Shown in pieces: positions 6,811 to 12,388 of a DNA stretch of 12,388 bases (position 1 is the stretch's first letter; the number at the start of each line of letters is the position of its first letter). The translations under genes and the position numbers were made by a program. The notes below the pieces were generated by a model. It did no database searches and had not been told where the DNA came from. It was given only the letters and a program-made list of their open reading frames with translations. This stretch comes from Prevotellaceae bacterium UBA1726. GTDB lineage: Bacteria; Bacteroidota; Bacteroidia; Bacteroidales; Bacteroidaceae. The stretch covers positions 1 to 12,388 of the forward strand of contig DCIM01000055.1 in assembly GCA_002316005.1 (NCBI GenBank). Reading direction: 5' to 3'.

Positions 6811-8685
6811 ATGAAACACGAAGAAATCCAATCCTTCTTTTCTTCCGAACTGGCTAACTGGGAGGATTGTGCAAAACGATATAATGACCTTCGGGAGGCT
6901 CAAAGCCGAAAGGTTATCGTTGATGGAAGGGAATACTCCCTCATGTTCAATCCTGCCCGTATGCGCTCGGCAACTGCCAAGGTTGTTGCCGGAAAGGTTG
7001 ATCGCCCTTGTTTCCTTTGCCGCAAGAATCGTCCCGATGTCCAACATGACATTCCTATAACACCCGACGCTCAACATTCAACCTCTAAATATCTCCTTTC
7101 TGTAAATCCTTTTCCTATACTTCCAGAGCATTTCACGATCATCAACTCTGAGCATGAACGACAGACGATGACTCTTGCCCGACTTAAGGATATGGCATTC
7201 ATCGCTCGTGAGATGGAGGGTTATCTGGTGTTCTTTAATGGTGCTTGCTCCGGGGCGTCTGCTCCTGATCATTTTCACTTTCAGGCGGTACCAAAGAATC
7301 TCGTTCCTCTCACTTCGTGGAGCGAGTCGGTATGGAAGACTATAGGCGTACAGAAATGCGATGCAGAAAACCTGAAAATTGATTTCTCCAAATCTGACTT
7401 TTGTAATATTATTTGTTGGGTTGATGGTGGCGAAGTCCATTGGTGGGTAGTGAATCGTCGCTGTCATCGTCCTTGGCAGTATGAGGCCGAAGGCGATGAG
7501 AAAGTGCTCATCTCTCCTGCCTCGCTCGAATTTGCTGGTGTCGTACCTCTTGCACGTGAAGAGGATTTCAATAAGATGACGGATTCACTTTTAGGTGACA
7601 TCTACAATCAATGTTGGGAGAAAGAGCCGCTTGTCGATGTGGGCATTGGCCCTGCAGAAGGTATTACCCGTCACGATAATGAAGACGGCACTACAACATT
7701 AGATAATGTACGCATAGGCATTGGCTTTCATTGGGATCAAAGACGTACTTTCCGCTATGAAGGTTGCATTTTTAAGAAGGCTCTTCCTCTCGGGGAAGCG
7801 GGGAAAGGGACTGATTGGGTCATAAACCGCCTTCCCGTAGAACAGTATCTCAAGAGTGTCATCTCCTCTGAGATGTCGGCCACTTCCTCGTTGCAACTCC
7901 TTAAGGCTCATGCCGTTATCTCTCGTTCGTGGCTGATGTTCGGTAGTGCTCCTCATACTCTCTTCGATGTCTGTTCCGATGATTGCTGTCAGCGCTATCA
8001 GGGCATATCCGACAAGATGAACCCTATCGTTGAACAGGCCATTGAGGAGACTCGCGGAGAGATGCTGATGTATGAAGGCGAGATTTGCGATGCTCGTTAC
8101 TCGAAGTGTTGTGGTGGACAGACGGAGGAATTCCGTTATTGTTGGGAGAACAAGGATTATCCTTATCTTCGCAGTATTCGTGATGCTCGCCCTGATGGAA
8201 CCGTTTTCTGTGACACTGAGAATGCAAAGGTTCTCTCGCAGGTTCTCAACGACTACGACCAGAAGACGCGCGATTTCTATCATTGGCGTGTGGAATACAC
8301 TCAGCAGGAACTATCCGACCTTGTCGAACGCAAACTCCATAAAGGTTTGGGCCTTATCACCGACCTTATCCCTCTTGAACGAGGTAAGAGTGGTCGTATT
8401 AGCCAGTTGAAAATCGTTGGCGAGAACGGCTCCGTCATCATCGGCAAAGAACTTGCCATTCGCAAAGCTCTGAGCGAAACCTGCCTCTATAGTAGTGCCT
8501 TTGATATTGAGTATAAAACATCCCTCCCTTTGGGAGGGCTTGGGTGGGCTCTTATTGGCCAAGGCTGGGGTCACGGAGTGGGTCTCTGCCAGATTGGTGC
8601 TGCCGTAATGGGCGAGGAGGGCTACGACTACAAAGAGATTCTCCGTCATTATTACCCCGGTGCCGAAGTGAAGAAAGTCTGGTAA
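6811..8685 (+). CDS. DUF4922-type (GalT/HIT-like) and SpoIID/LytB-like fusion protein
   Basis: This is a 624-residue two-part protein. Residues 1-270 resemble GalT/HIT-superfamily nucleotide phosphorylases and transferases: CFLC (67-70) as in the GalT zinc site, NPFPILPEHFTI (99-110), and the catalytic-type HFHFQ (154-158). I take this to be the DUF4922 domain. Residues about 335-620 form a SpoIID/LytB domain, the fold of a lytic transglycosylase acting on stem-peptide-free peptidoglycan: NRLPVEQYL (339-347), SEM with candidate catalytic Glu354, AHAVISRSW (366-374), SKCCGGQTEE (431-440) and GQGWGHGVGLCQIG (583-596). Cys388, Cys392 and Cys393 lie where a zinc site is known in Clostridioides difficile SpoIID. 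There is no signal peptide or membrane segment, which is odd for a wall lyase. Two inserted peptides (about 323-334 and 569-580) are encoded by palindromic repeats. ATG follows AAAGA. Substrates are unknown. Confidence 0.85.
   Translation: MKHEEIQSFFSSELANWEDCAKRYNDLREAQSRKVIVDGREYSLMFNPARMRSATAKVVAGKVDRPCFLCRKNRPDVQHDIPITPDAQHSTSKYLLSVNPFPILPEHFTIINSEHERQTMTLARLKDMAFIAREMEGYLVFFNGACSGASAPDHFHFQAVPKNLVPLTSWSESVWKTIGVQKCDAENLKIDFSKSDFCNIICWVDGGEVHWWVVNRRCHRPWQYEAEGDEKVLISPASLEFAGVVPLAREEDFNKMTDSLLGDIYNQCWEKEPLVDVGIGPAEGITRHDNEDGTTTLDNVRIGIGFHWDQRRTFRYEGCIFKKALPLGEAGKGTDWVINRLPVEQYLKSVISSEMSATSSLQLLKAHAVISRSWLMFGSAPHTLFDVCSDDCCQRYQGISDKMNPIVEQAIEETRGEMLMYEGEICDARYSKCCGGQTEEFRYCWENKDYPYLRSIRDARPDGTVFCDTENAKVLSQVLNDYDQKTRDFYHWRVEYTQQELSDLVERKLHKGLGLITDLIPLERGKSGRISQLKIVGENGSVIIGKELAIRKALSETCLYSSAFDIEYKTSLPLGGLGWALIGQGWGHGVGLCQIGAAVMGEEGYDYKEILRHYYPGAEVKKVW
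7779..7812 (+). repeat. GC-rich repeat-like tract inside the SpoIID-fusion gene (B)
   Basis: This tract encodes ALPLGEAGKGT, which interrupts the expected run into the SpoIID core (CIFKK ... DWVINRLPVEQYL). It contains a small stem, CTTCC with GGAAG, and a G-rich tail. Its reverse complement resembles the inverted repeat at 10238-10295: both have CCC, T-rich and CCCC blocks, then GAGG(GG)AAGAGCC. I read it as an old, decayed palindromic element captured in frame. The match is partial, so the call is tentative. Confidence 0.45.
8516..8549 (+). repeat. 34-bp palindromic repeat, in-frame copy inside a gene (A2)
   Basis: This is the second copy of the A element, inverted relative to 6724-6757 and matching at 33 of 34 positions. 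It lies inside the SpoIID domain and encodes the peptide KTSLPLGGLGW (about 569-579), directly before the conserved GQGWGHGVG motif. The reading frame stays open through it. Its palindromic core spans 8521-8537. Confidence 0.88.
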
Positions 8686-8710
8686 TATAATCATTTCATT
8701 TCTACCTGTT

Positions 8711-8740
8711 TGTCCCCACGCCTTGGGGACATTTGTTTTT
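8711..8740 (+). terminator. Intrinsic terminator after the SpoIID-fusion gene
   Basis: TGTCCCCA (8711-8718) and TGGGGACA (8724-8731) form a perfect 8-bp stem with a 5-base loop, followed directly by TTTGTTTTT. It starts 25 bases after the stop codon at 8685. It should end the glycosyltransferase/SpoIID-fusion transcript before the permease promoter. Its 3' arm is also the first unit of the tandem repeat that follows. Confidence 0.8.
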
Positions 8741-8807
8741 CATCGTGGGGACAACTGTTTTTCGCCTTGGGGACAGTTGTTTTTCAATGTGGGGACAATT
8801 AATTTGC
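8720..8807 (+). repeat. Four-unit 22-bp tandem repeat upstream of the permease promoter
   Basis: Units are 8720-8741, 8742-8763, 8764-8785 and 8786-8807, each exactly 22 bases. All share TGGGGACA; units 1-3 share TG(TTTTT)C at the end and unit 4 is degenerate there. Units 1 and 3 begin GCCT, units 2 and 4 differ, which hints at a 44-bp higher-order period. The 22-bp step is about two helical turns, so all copies would face the same side of the DNA. The last unit contains the -33 TTTG of the permease promoter. It could be an operator array or multiplied terminator arms. Confidence 0.85.
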
Positions 8808-8834
8808 AGTTCTCGGATTTTTTCCCTATCTTTG
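8803..8834 (+). promoter_or_regulatory. Bacteroidetes-type promoter for the AmpG-like permease
   Basis: TTTG (8803-8806) is followed after exactly 20 bases by TATCTTTG (8827-8834), a full match to the Bacteroidetes consensus. It lies 27 bases before the ATG at 8862. The -33 box is inside the fourth unit of the 22-bp tandem repeat, so any protein bound to the array would touch RNA polymerase. Confidence 0.85.
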
Positions 8835-8861
8835 TAGTCGAAAGAAGAAAAACTGAAATCT

Positions 8862-10154
8862 ATGTTTAAGAATTCCCCTTGGAGTTGGATTCCGACTCTT
8901 TATTTTGCCGAAGGACTACCTTATGTGGCGGTGATGACAATATCGCTCGTACTCTACAAGCAACTTGGCTTGTCGAACACTGAAATCACGCTCTATACCT
9001 CGTGGCTCTATCTGCCATGGGTGATAAAACCGCTTTGGAGTCCGTTCATCGATGTCATCAAGACAAAACGATGGTGGATTGTCACCATGGAACTTCTCAT
9101 CGGTGCTGCTTTCGGTGGCGTGGCTTTCACCATCCCGACGAACTTCTGGCTTCAGGGAACGTTGTTCTTCTTTTGGGTGATGGCCTTTGCCAGTGCCACT
9201 CACGACATCGCTGCCGATGGTTTCTATATGCTTGCTCTCTCGCAGCACGATCAGGCGTGGTTCGTGGGAATACGCTCCACATTCTATCGCTTTGCAACAA
9301 TCTTCGGCCAGGGCATCCTCGTGATGATTGCGGGCAATCTCCAGGTACTCTATCGCAACTCCATACCATTCTCGTGGAGCCTTATGTTCTATGGAGTGAC
9401 GGGCATCTTCATCGCCCTCTGGCTCTGGCATAGTTATGCTCTGCCTCGACCAAGTGAGGACAAGGCTCGCTCGAATCTCACCTATCAGACGGTATGGCAG
9501 GAACTGGTTCATGCCGTGAAGACTTTCTTCCAGAAAGAGCAGGTTCTTGCGGGAATCCTCTTCATGCTTCTCTACAGAATGCCTGAAGGTCTGCTTGCCA
9601 AAATCAGCACTCTCTTCCTTCTCGACGCCACTCATAAGGGCGGCCTTGGTTTGTCGCCTCAGGAATATGGCTTGGTTCAGGGTACTGTTGGCGTTGTAGG
9701 TCTCACGCTCGGTGGAATCCTTGGTGGAATCGCTGCCGGCAAGGATGGATTGAAGCGCTGGCTGTGGCCAATGGTGATGGCAATAACATTGCCCGACCTT
9801 GTGTATGTATATCTGAGTTTTGTTCTCCCCGACAATTTCTTCATCGTGAATGCTTGCGTATTCGTCGAGCAGTTTGGCTATGGCTTCGGTTTCACCGCCT
9901 ATATGCTCTACCTTATTTATTATAGTCGTGGCGAATACAAAACCAGTCACTATGCTCTTTGTACGGCCCTCATGGCTCTCTCGATGATGATTCCGGGAAT
10001 GTTTGCCGGTGCCCTTCAGGAGGCTGTAGGCTATCGCACATTCTTCATCATTGTCTGCTGTTTCTGTGCTGTCACCTACATCGTCACCTCGTTGCTGAAG
10101 ATCGACCCGAAGTTCGGACAGAAAGAGGAAATAACCCCTAACCCCGAAGACTAA
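8862..10154 (+). CDS. AmpG-like MFS permease (muropeptide/cell-wall sugar uptake family)
   Basis: This 430-residue major facilitator protein has about 12 hydrophobic segments. It carries the signatures of the AmpG/PAT group: LYFAEGLPYVAV near the start (13-24), LPWVIKPLWSPFID (51-64) after helix 2, and ATHDIAADGFYMLAL (112-126) in helix 4. AmpG imports GlcNAc-anhydroMurNAc muropeptides into the cytoplasm for recycling, and Bacteroidetes relatives (MurT type) take up MurNAc; the exact substrate here is not shown by sequence. The location after a SpoIID-like lyase gene fits cell-wall sugar handling. It has its own promoter at 8803-8834. The last codons (about TPNPED) and the stop lie in the left arm of a large inverted repeat, so the C-terminal tail appears to come from a repeat element. 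Confidence 0.87.
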   Translation: MFKNSPWSWIPTLYFAEGLPYVAVMTISLVLYKQLGLSNTEITLYTSWLYLPWVIKPLWSPFIDVIKTKRWWIVTMELLIGAAFGGVAFTIPTNFWLQGTLFFFWVMAFASATHDIAADGFYMLALSQHDQAWFVGIRSTFYRFATIFGQGILVMIAGNLQVLYRNSIPFSWSLMFYGVTGIFIALWLWHSYALPRPSEDKARSNLTYQTVWQELVHAVKTFFQKEQVLAGILFMLLYRMPEGLLAKISTLFLLDATHKGGLGLSPQEYGLVQGTVGVVGLTLGGILGGIAAGKDGLKRWLWPMVMAITLPDLVYVYLSFVLPDNFFIVNACVFVEQFGYGFGFTAYMLYLIYYSRGEYKTSHYALCTALMALSMMIPGMFAGALQEAVGYRTFFIIVCCFCAVTYIVTSLLKIDPKFGQKEEITPNPED

Positions 10155-10295
10155 AAGTCTTCTCCCCTTCCCCCGTGATGGGGAAGGGAGTAGAATAGTT
10201 GGAGGTAATTTGTTTTATTCCAAATAATGAGTATCCAACTCCCTTCCCCATCACGGGGGAGGGGAAGAGCCCGAAGGGCGAGGGGGTAGGGGTAT
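10131..10295. repeat. Large nested inverted repeat between permease and umuC (C)
   Basis: The arms contain a perfect 23-bp inverted match (10169-10191 against 10238-10260). They extend with small gaps outward to 10131-10145 against 10280-10295, and inward through AGTTGGA (10197-10203) against TCCAACT (10234-10240). Each arm has its own GC-rich hairpin (for example CTTCCCC with GGGGAAG in the left arm, GCCCGAAGGGC in the right). The left arm covers the last permease codons and stop; the right arm ends at the umuC start codon. It resembles paired REP-like elements. No transposase is present. Confidence 0.85.
10280..10295 (+). promoter_or_regulatory. umuC ribosome-binding region built from a repeat arm
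   Basis: GAGGGGGTAGGGGTAT directly precedes the umuC ATG and is unusually G-rich for this genome, where other genes have A-rich leaders. It is the outer end of the inverted-repeat right arm and can pair with ATAACCCCTAACCCC (10131-10145) at the end of the permease gene, leaving two single-base bulges. This pairing would hide the ribosome site unless ribosomes reading the permease stop open it. Confidence 0.55.
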
Positions 10296-11633
10296 ATGTA
10301 CGCCGTAATTGATTGCGATAATTGCTATGTTTCCTGCGAGAGGGTGTTTCGACCTGATCTGAACGGAAAACCCGTTGTTGTGCTGAGCAATAACGATGGG
10401 TGTGTCGTGGCTCGCTCGAAGGAGGCTAAGCTGATGGGCATCAAGGCGGGAACGCCCTATTATCAGTTGAAGGACCTTTTCCCTGGACAGGAAATACATT
10501 GCTTTTCATCCAACTACGAACTCTATGGAGATCTAACCGCTCGTGTGATGAGCATCGTGCGCAAGGCTTCACCGGAGTTCTGGCGATACAGCATCGACGA
10601 GGCTTTCGTCGAACTGAAAGGCATGGAGCATATCGAACTGAAGAAATGGGGTGAGGATCTTCACAAGCAGATACTTAAATGGGTGGGGATACCTGTCTCA
10701 ATCGGCATCGCTCCTACAAAGACGCTCGCCAAATGTGCCGACCGATTTGCGAAGGACTATCCTGGATATAATCATTGTTGTGTTATCGATTCCGAAGAGA
10801 AGCGTGTCAAAGCCTTGAAACTGTTCGAAATCGGTGAGGTGTGGGGCATTGGGCGTAGGTTCAAGAGCCGACTGGAGGACTATGGCGTGGCAACGGCTTT
10901 CGACTTCATCTCAAAACCTCAGTCGTGGGTGAAGCACGAATTCCATCTGCCGGGCGAACGCACCTGGATGGAACTGAACGGTATCGATTGCATCCCGATG
11001 GAGGACACGACGACAAAGAAGAGTATCTGTACGAGCCGCTCGTTTCCTTCGAATATTGGCGACATTGAAACGGTCCGTACTCATGTGAGCAACTTTGCCG
11101 CTCGTTGTGCCGAAAAACTCCGCCGACAGAACACGGTCTGCTCACTTGTGACGGTGTTTGTCCATACCAACCGTTTCCGTGAGGACCTTCCTCAATATGG
11201 CAATTCCATCAGCGTGTCGCTTCTTACTCCCGACAATTCCACGCAGGTCATCGTGAGCAAGGCGTGCGAGGCTTTGGCGGCTATCTGGCGACCATATTTC
11301 CAATATAAGAAGGCTGGCGTCATTGTGAGCGATATCCAGCCTTCAAATGCTGTCCAGACTAACTTCCTCGACTTTGATGACAAGACTCACGAAAAACTCC
11401 AACGCCTCGATTCTGCCATCGACCGGATAAACCGTCTGCTTGGCGATGAGACGATAGTGCTTGGTGCTCAGCAGTATCCTTTGCAGAAGGAACCGACTGA
11501 CACAAAAAATACCACGAACCCTCATGATGAGAAGATTCGTGGTAAGTCTATGTCTTTCCGCGATGCCATCAAGCACGAGTTCCGCTCAAAGAACTACACC
11601 ACTCGATGGAGCGACTTGCTCGACACTAAATAG
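10296..11633 (+). CDS. umuC: Y-family DNA polymerase V catalytic subunit UmuC
   Basis: This 445-residue error-prone translesion polymerase matches E. coli UmuC (422 residues) along its length. Catalytic acids are Asp6, Asp101 and Glu102, in DCDNCY (6-11) and YSIDEAF (98-104). Tyr11 is at the usual steric-gate position. Family segments GKPVVVLSNNDGCVVARS (24-41), FSSNYELYGD (70-79), APTKTLAK, VWGIGRR and the C-terminal YTTRWSDLL are present. QTNFLDF near residue 354 may be a degenerate beta-clamp motif, in the place of QLNLF in E. coli. Pol V normally needs processed UmuD, but no umuD lies on either side. No TAnnTTTG promoter or LexA-like site is evident just upstream, so it may depend on read-through from the permease and on the repeat-derived ribosome site. 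It converges on aguB with no gap. Confidence 0.94.
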   Translation: MYAVIDCDNCYVSCERVFRPDLNGKPVVVLSNNDGCVVARSKEAKLMGIKAGTPYYQLKDLFPGQEIHCFSSNYELYGDLTARVMSIVRKASPEFWRYSIDEAFVELKGMEHIELKKWGEDLHKQILKWVGIPVSIGIAPTKTLAKCADRFAKDYPGYNHCCVIDSEEKRVKALKLFEIGEVWGIGRRFKSRLEDYGVATAFDFISKPQSWVKHEFHLPGERTWMELNGIDCIPMEDTTTKKSICTSRSFPSNIGDIETVRTHVSNFAARCAEKLRRQNTVCSLVTVFVHTNRFREDLPQYGNSISVSLLTPDNSTQVIVSKACEALAAIWRPYFQYKKAGVIVSDIQPSNAVQTNFLDFDDKTHEKLQRLDSAIDRINRLLGDETIVLGAQQYPLQKEPTDTKNTTNPHDEKIRGKSMSFRDAIKHEFRSKNYTTRWSDLLDTK

Positions 11634-12388
11634 TTAATCGTTGAAGCGGTTCAGGATAGGACCGTATTTGTCAATCCTTCTGTCGCGAAGGAATGGCCAC
11701 CAACGACGCACATCCTCCGAATGGGCAAGGTCGATGTCAACAATGATACTCTCTTCTTCATTGTCGGATGCCTGATAGAGAATCTCGCCCTGAGGGCCGG
11801 CAATGAAACTTGAACCCCAGAACTGTATTCCTTCTGTCTGACCGCTTGGGTCGGGCTCAAATCCTACACGATTCACGGCAACGACAGGAAGTCCGTTGGC
11901 TACAGCATGACCGCGCTGAACTGTCGTCCATGCTCCTCTCTGGCGTTGCTGTTCCTTTTCGTCGTCCGAAGCGGCATAGCCGATGGCGGTAGGGTAGATG
12001 AGTATCTCGGCTCCTGCCAATGCCATGAGGCGTGCTCCTTCCGGATACCACTGGTCCCAACAAACCTGTACGCCAAGCTTTCCTACAGAGGTCTGAATTG
12101 GCTGGAATCCTAAGTCGCCAGGTGTGAAGTAGAACTTCTCATAGTATGCTGGGTCGTCTGGAATATGGTTCTTGCGGTATTTGCCGGCAATACTTCCGTC
12201 TTTCTCAATCACAACGGCTGTGTTATGATACAAACCCGGTGCTCGACGCTCGAAAAGCGATGTTACGATGACTACCTCCAACTGGCGTGCCAGTTCTCCG
12301 AAGAAATTTGTCGATGGACCCGGAATTGGTTCTGCGAGGTCGAAATTATTCACATCCTCCACCTGACAGAAGTAGAGTGAGTTGTGCA
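11634..12388 (-). CDS. aguB: N-carbamoylputrescine amidase AguB, N terminus beyond window
   Basis: This nitrilase-superfamily enzyme hydrolyses N-carbamoylputrescine to putrescine, ammonia and CO2, the last step from agmatine to putrescine. The frame is open to the right edge; the first whole codon gives HNSLYFCQVEDVNNF, so the gene continues outside and the GTG at 12362 is not the start. The visible 250 residues include the catalytic Lys in YRKNHIPDDP and the nucleophile Cys in VCWDQWYPEGARL, and end with the family motif VRRWWPFLRDRRIDKYG. The catalytic Glu should lie just past the edge. The last visible residues match the usual C terminus. Its stop codon directly abuts the umuC stop on the other strand. 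An agmatine deiminase gene is often nearby in related genomes but is not seen here. Confidence 0.93.
   Translation of the reverse strand, partial: HNSLYFCQVEDVNNFDLAEPIPGPSTNFFGELARQLEVVIVTSLFERRAPGLYHNTAVVIEKDGSIAGKYRKNHIPDDPAYYEKFYFTPGDLGFQPIQTSVGKLGVQVCWDQWYPEGARLMALAGAEILIYPTAIGYAASDDEKEQQRQRGAWTTVQRGHAVANGLPVVAVNRVGFEPDPSGQTEGIQFWGSSFIAGPQGEILYQASDNEEESIIVDIDLAHSEDVRRWWPFLRDRRIDKYGPILNRFND

Noticed and set aside
8720..8807. CRISPR array
   Set aside because: The 22-bp units are directly adjacent and lack unique spacers; there are no cas genes.
8916..9950. Long open frame of 344 codons on the minus strand
   Set aside because: It lies antisense to the whole permease core, has no recognisable motif and follows from the codon bias of the real gene.
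10131..10295. Insertion sequence or MITE with a transposase-like partner
   Set aside because: There is no transposase, no clear target-site duplication, and the arms contain gaps and nested hairpins; it is kept as a REP-like inverted repeat.
12360..12362. GTG as the start codon of aguB
   Set aside because: The frame upstream of it reads HNSLYFCQ, a conserved part of AguB, so the gene simply runs off the window.

Overview
The window looks like chromosome from a Bacteroidales bacterium, most likely Prevotella-like. The case rests on four promoters or -7 boxes of the Bacteroidetes type (TAnnTTTG, two with a perfectly spaced TTTG at -33), weak A-rich ribosome sites, and gene families typical of that order (Bacteroidetes-type LptE, AmpG-like permease, DUF4922-type protein, AguB). 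The genus is an inference. There is no phage, transposase, CRISPR array or rRNA. The largest gene-free gap is about 176 bases.

Left half (1-5342, minus strand). A compact six-gene operon runs leftward from a promoter near 5342: rlmN, a pdxA-like gene, a sigma-54 activator gene, lptE, a TPR protein gene and secG. Gaps are 2 to 46 bases. It joins rRNA/tRNA methylation, a PdxA-fold enzyme, transcription control, LPS export and the Sec translocon. The 5' end of a tRNA with its own promoter follows at the left edge. The PdxA-like protein has lost most of the family's metal and substrate residues, and the activator has GAFTSA in place of GAFTGA.

Middle (5386-10154, plus strand). A divergent promoter drives a two-domain GT2 glycosyltransferase. 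It is followed by a signal-less fusion of a GalT/HIT-type phosphorylase domain to a SpoIID-type peptidoglycan lyase domain, then a terminator, a four-unit 22-bp tandem repeat and a good promoter for an AmpG-like permease. This grouping suggests muropeptide or cell-wall sugar handling, possibly inside the cytoplasm. That is inference.

Right end (10296-12388). An orphan umuC (error-prone polymerase V catalytic subunit, no umuD beside it) converges with zero gap on aguB (N-carbamoylputrescine amidase), which runs off the right edge.

The most unusual theme is a set of short GC-rich palindromic repeats between 6724 and 10295 that have become part of genes. One 34-bp element occurs between genes and again, inverted and in frame, inside the SpoIID domain. 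A related-looking tract lies earlier in the same gene. A larger nested inverted repeat supplies the last codons and stop of the permease gene and the ribosome-binding region of umuC, and could mask umuC translation.
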